From positions 1 through 10,005 of the forward strand of contig DGSM01000019.1 in the NCBI GenBank assembly GCA_002393975.1: a stretch of DNA of 10,005 nt. Direction: 5' to 3'. Source of the DNA: Clostridiales bacterium UBA4362. GTDB taxonomy: Bacteria; Bacillota; Clostridia; TANB77; CAG-508. The notes beneath the pieces are model-generated. The model was given only the letters and a program-made list of their open reading frames with translations, was not told the DNA's origin and searched no databases. A program made the translations under genes and the position numbers. The stretch's first letter is position 1, and each line of letters opens with the position of its first letter. Below are positions 1 to 6,659 of the stretch, in pieces.

Positions 1-601
1 CCTGACACATTTGTAAGTCTTCATTACTTGCAATTAGTCCAACTAATGATGGTTTTAAATCAATAATTGTATGTCCTACTCTTTCTGCCATTTTATATCC
101 ATCACCAGTTGAGCCTGTCATAGGATAACTTTTTCCTCCAGTTGCTAAAATTACCTTATCTGCATATAGTTTTCCTTTATTAGTTTCTACCCCTATAACT
201 TTTCCATTTTCAACAATTAGTTGTTTACACGAAGTATCAAATAAAATATTTACTCCCTTAAGTTTTCTTTTCAAAGCATCTACTACATCTTCTGCTTTAT
301 CACTTGCTGGAAATATTCTATGCCCTCTTTCTTCTTTTACTTTAATATCTAATAGATCTAAAATATCTTTATTGTCAAAATTGTTAAAGCTACTAAATAA
401 GAATTTATTATTAGCATTTATGTAGTCCATAAATTCATTTATTGGAACACTGGAAGTTATATTGCATCTTCCTTTTCCTGTTATAGAAAGTTTTCTTCCT
501 AATCTATTATTTTTTTCAATTATAGTTACTTCTGCTTTTTCTTTTGCCTTTATAGCAGCAAGCATCCCTGCTGGGCCACCACCTATGACTATAACTTTCA
601 C
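1..601 (-). CDS. HI0933/YhiN-family FAD-dependent flavoprotein (5' part, cut by window edge)
   Basis: Reading the minus strand from a GTG at 599-601 gives 200 codons with no stop before the window edge; the C-terminal half or so is outside. The N-terminus carries the dinucleotide-binding Rossmann motif GGGPAG (residues 7-12) ending in an acidic residue at E29, then the family hallmark GRKLSITGKGRCNIT (residues 35-49), and the second FAD motif ATGGKSYPMTGSTGDGY (153-169). These define the HI0933/YhiN/BaiN group of NAD(P)/FAD-dependent oxidoreductases, cytoplasmic flavoproteins of poorly defined substrate that are often annotated as aminoacetone oxidase family. The GTG start is supported by AAAGGAG at 611-617, 9 bases upstream. 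The gene follows the WG-repeat gene on the same strand after a hairpin, so it may receive read-through transcription. The family call is firm; the physiological reaction is not known. Confidence 0.93.
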   Translation of the reverse strand, partial: MKVIVIGGGPAGMLAAIKAKEKAEVTIIEKNNRLGRKLSITGKGRCNITSSVPINEFMDYINANNKFLFSSFNNFDNKDILDLLDIKVKEERGHRIFPASDKAEDVVDALKRKLKGVNILFDTSCKQLIVENGKVIGVETNKGKLYADKVILATGGKSYPMTGSTGDGYKMAERVGHTIIDLKPSLVGLIASNEDLQMCQ

Positions 602-629
602 TAAAGAATTCTCCTTTAATTAAAATATA

Positions 630-650
630 GCAGCCATTTCTAATGGCTGC
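630..650 (-). terminator. Hairpin terminator after the WG-repeat gene
   Basis: GCAGCCAT (630-637) and ATGGCTGC (643-650) form a perfect 8-bp stem with a 5-base loop, 8 bases past the stop of the WG-repeat gene. On the minus strand the stem is followed by TATATTTTAATT, an imperfect U-rich tract, so termination may be partial and allow read-through into the flavoprotein gene, whose ribosome binding site lies 13 bases beyond the stem. Confidence 0.7.
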
Positions 651-657
651 CTTTTAT

Positions 658-2382
658 TTAAGCATTTTCATCATTTGAATAAGTAGATAAACCTATATTT
701 TCTAATGTTTTATAATATTGGCCTCTAAATTCTATATTGTTCCAATAAATAGTATATGTTGGTTCTACAATTACATTTCCTGAAGTATCTATTACTCCCC
801 ATTTTTCACCAACTTTTACTCCACAAGAATTCTCGCCTTGTTCTGTTACCATATCATATTTACATTCTACAACCATATTTCCTGATTTATCTGTAAAGCC
901 CCATTTTCCATTTTCTTTTTTAGCATATAAAGTTTTGTTAGGATATAAGCTTTGATATGTAACTTTCTTACCATTTAAATCAAAGTATAGAGCATCTGTG
1001 CTAGAGTAAAGTTTAATATAGTTTTCATATGTAACTGTTTGAGCGTCTTTAATTCCTTCAGAAACTTCACAATTAGTTGAGATTATATATGTTGAACCAT
1101 CTTCGGTTCCTGCTTCTAAACAATTACTATCATTTATTTTTTGAATATAAGAATAGTTGATATCTACTACTATATCTCCATTAGATTTAATTATTCCTGA
1201 TTTTGTTTCTAAATTTACTATGTAATAATCATTAGTAAAATATTCAATATAATCATAATTCTTATCTAATAGTTTTTTCTCATTTTTATCAACAATATTG
1301 TAATTTCCATCTACATCTATTACTACTGCATTATTATCATTACCTTTGGTATAGCTTGTAAATTCAGAATCTATCTTTTCACCTTTATTATTAAAGATTA
1401 GAGTTTCAGTACCTTTTGTTGCAACTATACGTATTCCACCTATTAAAACACTATCATAATCAAGTGGTAATAATACATTTCCATCTAAATCATATACACC
1501 ATATGCATCTGCTTTAGATACTACAAGTAATTTATTGCTTTCATTATATTCTATAGCATCAAAATCATTTCCAATTACTTGCTTATTGTTCTTTTGCAAG
1601 CCATATCTACCATTTAATGCATTAATTAAATAAACATTTTTCTCATCAGTAATTTTGTTAATTCTACTAACATCATTGTAAATTGTATCTAGATATTTTT
1701 TGCCTTCTTTATTGAAATATCCATATTTATATCCATCATCTGTCTTAGTTCTTACTATAAATCCAGCTGAATCATATTTGTTATTAACATTATAGTATCC
1801 ATCTGCTTCTATTTCATCATATTTGCATTCAATAACGGTTGCACCTTTTATGTTTATAGCTCCATATTTTGCATCTTTCTTAACTTGAAGCATTCCTTCT
1901 TTATAGTCAATGCCTTCAATCTCCTCATATTCTGCATTTGTGATCTTATTTCCATTAAAATCTATTAAACCATAAAGACCATTAGCTTTATATTTTAATA
2001 CATCTTTTTCATAAGGCACATAGCTTGAAGTTTGGTTAATTGAAATTGCTTCTAAGCTTTCATATTGTGTCAACACTTTTGTTCCAGTTTTGTCTATTGC
2101 AAATGATTTATCAGGTTCATTACTATCTGTAACAATAAATATTGCTTTTGTTGGATTAGGTATAACTACTTTTTGATATTTAGGTTCAATTACCGTTTTT
2201 CCTTCTCTATCAATTACTCCATAAGTCTCATTTTTTCTAAGAGTAAAATAGTTTACTTCATCTATAGTTATATTCGTTAGTTGATAATTAAATTTTGAAT
2301 TTTTTCCTCTAATTATAAAAAATCCTATTACCAATACGATTATTATTAATATTGCTATTATTATCTTTCCTTTTTTTGACAT
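658..2382 (-). CDS. Membrane-anchored WG-repeat protein
   Basis: A 574-residue protein with a lysine-rich start and one hydrophobic segment (about residues 7-25), which fits an N-terminal signal-anchor with the rest outside the membrane. Nearly all of the remainder is made of WG (beta-leucine-rich-like) repeats, each with a core such as WGVIDTSGNVIVEPTY or YGVIDREGKTVIEPKY; I count about 13-14 from residue 52 to 547, the central ones degenerate and the last two having the canonical Trp-Gly. WG repeats are short beta-hairpin-type modules found in many secreted or surface Firmicutes proteins, without a settled function; binding or scaffolding is an inference. I prefer the ATG at 2380-2382 over the one at 2386-2388 because GAGG at 2390-2393 is 7 bases from the former and only 1 from the latter. 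It has its own promoter and terminator, so it is probably monocistronic. Confidence 0.93.
   Translation of the reverse strand: MSKKGKIIIAILIIIVLVIGFFIIRGKNSKFNYQLTNITIDEVNYFTLRKNETYGVIDREGKTVIEPKYQKVVIPNPTKAIFIVTDSNEPDKSFAIDKTGTKVLTQYESLEAISINQTSSYVPYEKDVLKYKANGLYGLIDFNGNKITNAEYEEIEGIDYKEGMLQVKKDAKYGAINIKGATVIECKYDEIEADGYYNVNNKYDSAGFIVRTKTDDGYKYGYFNKEGKKYLDTIYNDVSRINKITDEKNVYLINALNGRYGLQKNNKQVIGNDFDAIEYNESNKLLVVSKADAYGVYDLDGNVLLPLDYDSVLIGGIRIVATKGTETLIFNNKGEKIDSEFTSYTKGNDNNAVVIDVDGNYNIVDKNEKKLLDKNYDYIEYFTNDYYIVNLETKSGIIKSNGDIVVDINYSYIQKINDSNCLEAGTEDGSTYIISTNCEVSEGIKDAQTVTYENYIKLYSSTDALYFDLNGKKVTYQSLYPNKTLYAKKENGKWGFTDKSGNMVVECKYDMVTEQGENSCGVKVGEKWGVIDTSGNVIVEPTYTIYWNNIEFRGQYYKTLENIGLSTYSNDENA
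742..2229 (-). repeat. Array of WG protein repeats within the CDS
   Basis: About 13-14 diverged repeats of roughly 20-45 residues. Clear units begin YGVID, YGLID, YGAIN, YGYFN, YGLQK, YGVYD, WGFTD and WGVID; weaker ones begin with FAID, LIFN, YNIVD, SGIIK and LYFD. The similarity is at protein level only. The DNA is too diverged to act as a recombination repeat, which suggests an old, stably maintained array. Confidence 0.85.
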
Positions 2383-2389
2383 ATACATA

Positions 2390-2393
2390 CCTC
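2390..2393 (-). promoter_or_regulatory. Ribosome binding site deciding the WG-repeat gene start
   Basis: GAGG on the minus strand. It is 7 bases from the ATG ending at 2382 and 1 base from the ATG ending at 2388, so only the inner start has workable spacing. Confidence 0.65.
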
Positions 2394-2421
2394 ATTAGTA
2401 TTTTATAACATTTTCATAACA

Positions 2422-2450
2422 ATTATATATTTGACTCAAAAATAAGTCAA
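2422..2450 (-). promoter_or_regulatory. Sigma-A-type promoter of the WG-repeat gene
   Basis: On the minus strand, TTGACT (-35, 2445-2450) and a perfect TATAAT (-10, 2422-2427) are separated by exactly 17 bases. Transcription would begin near 2415, giving a leader of about 33 bases. The -35 hexamer is the left half of an inverted repeat, TTGACT-8 bases-AGTCAA, inside the spacer (2431-2450), a possible operator. Confidence 0.85.
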
Positions 2451-2541
2451 TGAAAAAGATTCAAGTTTTCCCTATATTTCGCCCACATAGTCACATTTTA
2501 AATAATGATACTTTTCTGAATTTGTATTAATTAAATACATT

Positions 2542-2991
2542 TTATTTTCTTCTCCGAAGCAGTCCATCTATTTCTTCTTTTTTTATATAGTTCTTTTCTA
2601 CAATTCTATATTCATATATGTTTGAATTTACTTTGTAATAAATGGATAAACCTTTACTAAAACTATCTATCTTGTCTTTGCAAAACAATAAAATGGTTCC
2701 TTCTTTTATGTAACTTTTTCGATAATGGATTATCTCTTTTTCTATTTGATTATCTAAATCTCCTTCTATTATCGATCTATTTAGCATCATTCCTGGTATT
2801 TTAATTTTCCAATCTACTATGTTTTCGTCTATAGAAGGTTCACTTATATTTATTTTATTGTCTATATTAGATTTGGATTCTCTATTTTGTTTAAAAAGAT
2901 ATTTTGGAACAATAATAATTAATAATATGATAAAAGACGTAATAAAAAAGCTTATCATATTTATAGTAAACCTATTAAATTTCATATTCAT
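2542..2991 (-). CDS. Small single-span membrane protein, unknown function
   Basis: I do not recognise a family. From the ATG at 2989-2991 it encodes 149 residues: a short basic N-terminus (MNMKFNRF), a hydrophobic helix (about residues 13-30, rich in Ile/Phe/Leu) and a hydrophilic Lys/Glu/Ile-rich domain of about 115 residues with no cysteine pair or catalytic motif that I can identify. This looks like an N-in, single-pass membrane protein. The frame is open up to an ATG at 3052-3054, but that longer start lies inside the mscS terminator and has no ribosome binding site, so it is unlikely. The chosen start also lacks a Shine-Dalgarno sequence; a promoter ending 7 bases before it suggests a leaderless message. 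An internal ATG at 2953-2955 (MISFF) is another possible start. A 62-residue opposite-strand frame over its N-terminus is a shadow. Confidence 0.7.
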   Translation of the reverse strand: MNMKFNRFTINMISFFITSFIILLIIIVPKYLFKQNRESKSNIDNKINISEPSIDENIVDWKIKIPGMMLNRSIIEGDLDNQIEKEIIHYRKSYIKEGTILLFCKDKIDSFSKGLSIYYKVNSNIYEYRIVEKNYIKKEEIDGLLRRRK

Positions 2992-2998
2992 ACAATCA

Positions 2999-3027
2999 AT
3001 TTTATAATGCTTTATACTTCTATTCAA
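2999..3027 (-). promoter_or_regulatory. Promoter of the small membrane-protein gene, abutting the mscS terminator
   Basis: On the minus strand, TTGAAT (3022-3027) and TAAAAT (2999-3004) are separated by 17 bases. The predicted transcription start is at 2991-2992, which is the A of the ATG or the base before it. The -35 begins directly after the U tract of the upstream terminator. Confidence 0.55.
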
Positions 3028-3028
3028 G

Positions 3029-3065
3029 AAAAAAAGACCGCTATTTTTCGACATTAGCGATCTTT
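3029..3065 (-). terminator. Intrinsic terminator of the mscS-family gene
   Basis: On the minus strand AAAGATCGCTA (3055-3065) pairs with TAGCGGTCTTT (3033-3043) in an 11-bp stem with one G-U pair and an 11-base loop, followed by a run of seven T (3029-3035, partly within the stem). It lies 22 bases past the channel gene's stop codon. Stem plus U tract make this a strong Rho-independent terminator. Confidence 0.9.
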
Positions 3066-3087
3066 ACATTATTCTTAAATAATAAAC

Positions 3088-4257
3088 TTATTTATTATTT
3101 ATTTTCTTTAATTCCTTATCTTTCCCTTTATCAATACTCTTTTGCTCTTTAGGTATTTTGTTTTCTTTTATATAAACATTTGAACCAGGATATGCAAGTT
3201 TTACTCCTTGTGATTCTAATATATTCATAATTGTTAAATTTGTTTTATGACAAAATTCTGTATATTTCATGTAGTCTGTTAAGCTAGTTGCAGCTCTAAT
3301 ATGAATATTAATTCCTGTATCTTTTATTTTGTTAAAGGTAACTAAAACAGTATCTTGATTTATATCTTTATTATATTTCAATATAAATCTAATTCTATTT
3401 GTTATTTTTTCTATAGTTGCTTCTCTTGTCTCTAATGCTAAATTAATATCTGATTCATATATTCTCTTGCCTATTTTCCCCCAATTTACTATATTTTCTG
3501 AAATCAGAGTATCATTTGCAATAGTAACTAAAGTATCATTTGCTGTTCTAAGTCTAGTACTTCTTAAAGATATATCTTCGACTGATCCTGAGGTTCCATT
3601 TACTTCTATCCAATCACCAATTTGAAATGGTTTATCTAAGAATAATAAGAATCCTGCAAAAGTCTCTTTAACTAAGTCTTGCATTGCAATAGCAAGGATA
3701 GCACTTCCTATTCCTATACCTGTTGCAACACCTCCTAAGTCGAATCCTAATTCTTTAAGTGATAAATAAGTTGCTATAATATATAATACTATTTTTATTA
3801 GCTTTCCAGCCATACTTAAAAAGATACTATTTCTTCTTATGTTAACAGAAATGTTTGCTTTATCAAGTATTTGTGCTCTTGATTCAAATATTGCAGCTAT
3901 TGCAGTAGAAACAAGCCATATTAGGAATATTCTATAAATCTTATTTACAATCAAATCTTGATTAACAGTTAAGTCCATTACTTTGAAAGCAATGAAGATT
4001 CCTGTTACCAAGAATACTAAATATAAAGATTTATATATGTTACTTTTCTTAATCTTTTGTTTGTTTTCTTGTTTTGATTTTTTTGTCTTATCTGCATCTT
4101 TATAAAAAAGTTTTACTAAATGATAACAAACAATTGGTGTAAATATTAAGAATAGTACTATTATTCCCATACCGATAAGCAAATTAATATAAGAAGATAT
4201 TTCTATATTTTTTATGCTATCTGTAAAGCTATTAGTAAAGTTATTAATAAAATCCAT
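3088..4257 (-). CDS. MscS-family small-conductance mechanosensitive channel
   Basis: A 389-residue membrane protein that opens under membrane tension to release solutes during hypo-osmotic shock, by family. Hydrophobic helices lie at about 23-50, 75-96, 104-124 and 146-168, followed by the pore helix (about 172-198), rich in Gly and Ala: GGVATGIGIGSAILAIAMQD. The beta-domain signature follows: FLLFLDKPFQIGDWIEVNG (203-221), then SGSVEDISLRSTRLRT and the IANDTLISENIVNW segment (246-259). A cytoplasmic alpha/beta domain and a lysine-rich tail (about 364-389) complete it. It has more membrane helices than the three of E. coli MscS, as in the YbdG/YnaI or clostridial multi-helix types. AAGGAAG about 4 bases before the ATG supports the start. 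The intergenic region upstream is very AT-rich; I see no clean -35/-10 pair on this strand. A single-gene transcript ending at the 3029-3065 terminator is likely. Confidence 0.95.
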   Translation of the reverse strand: MDFINNFTNSFTDSIKNIEISSYINLLIGMGIIVLFLIFTPIVCYHLVKLFYKDADKTKKSKQENKQKIKKSNIYKSLYLVFLVTGIFIAFKVMDLTVNQDLIVNKIYRIFLIWLVSTAIAAIFESRAQILDKANISVNIRRNSIFLSMAGKLIKIVLYIIATYLSLKELGFDLGGVATGIGIGSAILAIAMQDLVKETFAGFLLFLDKPFQIGDWIEVNGTSGSVEDISLRSTRLRTANDTLVTIANDTLISENIVNWGKIGKRIYESDINLALETREATIEKITNRIRFILKYNKDINQDTVLVTFNKIKDTGINIHIRAATSLTDYMKYTEFCHKTNLTIMNILESQGVKLAYPGSNVYIKENKIPKEQKSIDKGKDKELKKINNK

Positions 4258-4348
4258 TTTCTTCCTTTTTAATTTAATCTTAACGTATAATAATACAAAT
4301 TAATTATATATTAATTTTTTTAAAATATCATCATTTAACAAAAAATAA

Positions 4349-4357
4349 TGTTATAAT
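4349..4357 (+). promoter_or_regulatory. Extended -10 promoter of the alpha-amylase gene
   Basis: TGTTATAAT is a TG-n-TATAAT extended -10 element, 33 bases upstream of the preferred ATG. No good -35 is found 16-18 bases upstream, which is tolerable for extended -10 promoters. I see no clear catabolite-repression (cre) operator next to it. Confidence 0.6.
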
Positions 4358-4373
4358 ATTATTAAATCATTGA

Positions 4374-4380
4374 GAAGGAA
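4374..4380 (+). promoter_or_regulatory. Ribosome binding site deciding the amylase start
   Basis: GAAGGAA lies 10 bases before the ATG at 4391. The frame could open at a TTG at 4370, but that would put this site inside the coding region and add seven residues not expected before the conserved N-terminal strand, so the ATG is chosen. Confidence 0.7.
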
Positions 4381-4390
4381 TGTTTTACAA

Positions 4391-5857
4391 ATGAAAGAAA
4401 TAAACCATACAATGATGCAATACTTTGAATGGTATTTGCCAAATGATTGTAATTTATGGAATGTCGTAGCACAAAAGGCTAGCAGATTTAATAAAATGGG
4501 AATCACTTCAATATGGCTACCTCCTGCACAAAAAAGTGCAGCTGGTATTAACGATACTGGCTATGGCTGTTATGACTTGTATGATTTAGGAGAGTTTTAT
4601 CAAAAAGGTACAGTTAGAACAAAATATGGTACAAAAGAAGAATATCTTAATGCTATAAGAAGTTTGCAAAATGCTGGAATTAAAGTATTAGCAGATATAG
4701 TTTTAAATCATCGTTTAGGAGCAGATGAAAAACAAGATGTTATTGCTTGTAGAGTTGATTCTGAAAACCGTTTAAGAAGTATTAGTGATTATAAAACAAT
4801 TTCTGCTTGGACCAAATATAACTTTGATGGTCGTAACAATAAATATTCTAGTTTTAAAATGAACTGGTCTCATTTCAATGCAATTGACTATGATTGCAAT
4901 ACTAATGAGAATGATATATTTAGATTTTATGGAAAACACTTTAGTTTAGATGTTGATCAAGAAAAAGGAAACTTTGACTATCTAATGGGTGCTGATGTTG
5001 ATTTTAACAATCTAGACACTGTAGATGAACTTAATTTTTGGGGTAAATGGTTTTATGATACCACCCATGTTGATGGATTTAGATTAGATGCTGTTAAACA
5101 CATTAGAAGCTCTTTTTATAAAAGATGGCTTCACGATTTAAATCAAGAATTTAATACTCACCTTTATACTGTTGGTGAATATTTTAGCTATAACATTGAT
5201 AGTTTAATAAATTATTTGGAATACAATACTGAAGTAGACACTCTATTTGATGTTCCTCTTCATGGTCATTTTATGGAAGCATCTAGAAAAGCTGGTGACT
5301 ATGATATGAGATATATCTTAGAAGACACTTTAGTAGATAGAAGACCTAGCAAAGCAGTTACATTTGTTGATAATCATGATACAGAACCAGGTCAAATTCT
5401 AGAATCTTGGATTGATTCTTGGTTTAAGCCTCTTGCCTATGCTCTTATCATGCTTAGAGATAAAGGAATCCCTTGTATATTCTATGGTGATTATTATGGA
5501 GTTCCTCAATACAATATACCACCTATGAAAGATTTCTTAGATATATTACTTCTTACCAGAAAATATCTTGCATATGGAAAACAACATGATTATTTTGATG
5601 ATCCAAACTTAATTGGTTGGACTCGCGAAGGAGATTATTATCATCAAGATAGTGGTGTTGCAGTAGTATTATCTGATGGTGAAGGTGGCGGAAAGCAAAT
5701 GAACATTGGTAAGAACCTTGCAGACACAGTATTATATGATTGTACTGGAAATGTTAAAGAAACAGTCTATGTAGACAAAAATGGAAATGGTATCTTCTAT
5801 TGCAATGGTGGAAGCGTATCAGTTTGGATAAAAAAAGACAATATGTATAATTTATAA
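4391..5857 (+). CDS. Cytoplasmic GH13 alpha-amylase
   Basis: A 488-residue glycoside hydrolase of family 13 (GH13_5-like), hydrolysing alpha-1,4 links of starch-like or glycogen-derived glucans. There is no signal peptide: the protein starts directly at the first barrel strand (MMQYFEWYLPNDCNLWN, residues 8-24), as in cytoplasmic AmyA/AmyS enzymes, so it probably acts on internal glycogen or imported maltodextrins. The conserved regions are intact: ADIVLNH (101-107), GFRLDAVKH (229-237) with nucleophile D233, YTVGEY (259-264) with acid/base E263, and TFVDNHDT (324-331) with the third carboxylate D330. The Ca-binding B domain spans about 108-210, and a C-terminal beta domain (about 395-480) closes the protein. 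Length is normal for the family. It stands alone, with its own promoter and terminator, convergent with dprA; no sugar transporter or regulator is next to it. Confidence 0.96.
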   Translation: MKEINHTMMQYFEWYLPNDCNLWNVVAQKASRFNKMGITSIWLPPAQKSAAGINDTGYGCYDLYDLGEFYQKGTVRTKYGTKEEYLNAIRSLQNAGIKVLADIVLNHRLGADEKQDVIACRVDSENRLRSISDYKTISAWTKYNFDGRNNKYSSFKMNWSHFNAIDYDCNTNENDIFRFYGKHFSLDVDQEKGNFDYLMGADVDFNNLDTVDELNFWGKWFYDTTHVDGFRLDAVKHIRSSFYKRWLHDLNQEFNTHLYTVGEYFSYNIDSLINYLEYNTEVDTLFDVPLHGHFMEASRKAGDYDMRYILEDTLVDRRPSKAVTFVDNHDTEPGQILESWIDSWFKPLAYALIMLRDKGIPCIFYGDYYGVPQYNIPPMKDFLDILLLTRKYLAYGKQHDYFDDPNLIGWTREGDYYHQDSGVAVVLSDGEGGGKQMNIGKNLADTVLYDCTGNVKETVYVDKNGNGIFYCNGGSVSVWIKKDNMYNL

Positions 5858-5864
5858 GAAAATT

Positions 5865-5890
5865 GAAGCATTCTTTAATGCTTCTTTTTT
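5865..5890 (+). terminator. Terminator shared by the convergent amylase and dprA genes
   Basis: GAAGCATT (5865-5872) and AATGCTTC (5877-5884) form a perfect 8-bp stem with a 4-base loop followed by six T on the plus strand (5885-5890). It begins 7 bases after the amylase stop. The right arm and the T tract encode the last residues of DprA and the loop overlaps its stop codon. On the minus strand the hairpin is followed by AATTTTCTTA, so it may also terminate dprA, more weakly. Confidence 0.85.
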
Positions 5891-6525
5891 ATTTCTTTAT
5901 TTAAGAAATCAATTATCATTTGTGGATTAAATGCTATATGAGCTCCTTGGCTTAAAAGAAGATTTGTTCCTCTACTATTAATATCATCTATTCTTCCTGG
6001 TAGACAAAATACTGGAATATTATGCTTAAATCCATATCTTGCTGTATTAGTACTTCCACTTCTTTCCCCTGCTTCAATTAATAAAATACAATCACTTAAA
6101 AGTGCTATAATTTCATTTCTTTTAGAAAAATATTTTAATTGAATTGTTTCATCATCATATTCGCTTATAAGTAATCCTCCATTTTGAACTATATTTTTAG
6201 CTAATAGAATGTTTTCCTTTGGATATATTTGATTAATTCCTGATGGCAAGACTGCAATAGTTTTTCCCTCTCCTTCCATGCCACCAAGATGAGCATATGA
6301 ATCTATTCCTTTTGCTAAACCTGAAATAATAGTATATCCGCTCTTAGAAAGATATTTACTAAATTCAAGAGCATTCTTCTTTCCATATTCACTTAGTTTT
6401 CTACTACCAACAATTGCTATACTCTTATTATTAAGTAAATTGGCATTTCCTCTATAATATAATCTATTCTTTTTGGTAAACTTAAGACTTTCTGGAAATA
6501 GTTGATTAGTTCTAGATAAAAACAT
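5875..6525 (-). CDS. dprA: DprA/Smf-family DNA-processing protein, Rossmann domain only
   Basis: DprA binds incoming single-stranded DNA during transformation and loads RecA; many non-competent bacteria keep it. This 216-residue copy is almost only the Rossmann-like domain: SIAIVGSR (35-42), SGLAKGIDSYAH (68-79), TIAVLPSGINQIYPKEN (89-105), GGLLISEY (116-123), RNEIIALLS (136-144), LIEAGERSGSTNTA (149-162) and PVFCLPG (171-177), ending with SRGTNLLLSQGA (184-195). The N-terminal SAM-like domain is reduced to a short stretch that keeps the FPESL motif, and the C-terminal winged-helix domain is missing, against about 290-370 residues in typical homologues. The usual RNRIIA motif reads RNEIIA. 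The start is supported by GGAGG 4 bases upstream of the ATG. It has its own promoter just after the trmB terminator; topA, a common dprA neighbour in Firmicutes, is not adjacent. A DprA-like paralogue is the alternative. Confidence 0.88.
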   Translation of the reverse strand: MFLSRTNQLFPESLKFTKKNRLYYRGNANLLNNKSIAIVGSRKLSEYGKKNALEFSKYLSKSGYTIISGLAKGIDSYAHLGGMEGEGKTIAVLPSGINQIYPKENILLAKNIVQNGGLLISEYDDETIQLKYFSKRNEIIALLSDCILLIEAGERSGSTNTARYGFKHNIPVFCLPGRIDDINSRGTNLLLSQGAHIAFNPQMIIDFLNKEIKKKH

Positions 6526-6577
6526 ATATCCTCCATTTAAGAAATAAGAAATAAAATAAAATTAAAACAATAGTCAA

Positions 6578-6605
6578 ATTATATAATGAAATCTATTCAA
6601 GTCAA
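6578..6605 (-). promoter_or_regulatory. Promoter of dprA
   Basis: On the minus strand TTGACT (6600-6605) and TATAAT (6578-6583) are 16 bases apart. The transcription start would be near 6571, giving a leader of about 46 bases. TTGACT recurs at 6572-6577, right after the -10, as a direct repeat of the -35. The -35 touches the U tract of the trmB terminator. Confidence 0.8.
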
Positions 6606-6606
6606 G

Positions 6607-6654
6607 AAAAACCGTTAGACAATAATCGACAAATCTCGACATTTCTAACGGTTT
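6607..6654 (-). terminator. Intrinsic terminator of the transglutaminase-like/trmB operon
   Basis: On the minus strand AAACCGTTAGA (6644-6654) pairs perfectly with TCTAACGGTTT (6609-6619), an 11-bp stem, followed by a T run (6607-6611, partly in the stem). The 24-base loop holds two TCGA tetramers that could form a small inner stem. It starts 5 bases past the trmB stop. Confidence 0.88.
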
Positions 6655-6659
6655 ATACT

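Noticed and set aside
742..2229. CRISPR-like or DNA tandem repeat
   Set aside because: The periodicity exists only in the protein (WG repeats); the nucleotide sequences are diverged and there are no constant repeats with unique spacers.
2523..2539. Hairpin TGTATT/AATACA after the small membrane-protein gene as a terminator
   Set aside because: The stem is only 6 bp and nearly all A-T, with no U tract following on the minus strand.
2819..3007. A 62-residue plus-strand reading frame
   Set aside because: It lies antisense over the N-terminus of the small membrane-protein gene, has no ribosome binding site, and its hydrophobic sequence merely mirrors the AT-rich opposite strand.
2992..3054. N-terminal extension of the small membrane protein to the ATG at 3054
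   Set aside because: These codons coincide with the mscS terminator stem and U tract, and there is no ribosome binding site before 3054; a promoter sits within the stretch instead.
4258..4320. A promoter for the mscS-family gene
   Set aside because: TATTAT and TATAAT-like hexamers occur on the minus strand, but in such AT-rich DNA they are expected by chance, and none has a reasonable -35 at 16-18 bases.
4370..4390. TTG start for the alpha-amylase
   Set aside because: It would place the GAAGGAA ribosome binding site inside the coding region and add residues absent from the usual N-terminus; the ATG at 4391 fits better.
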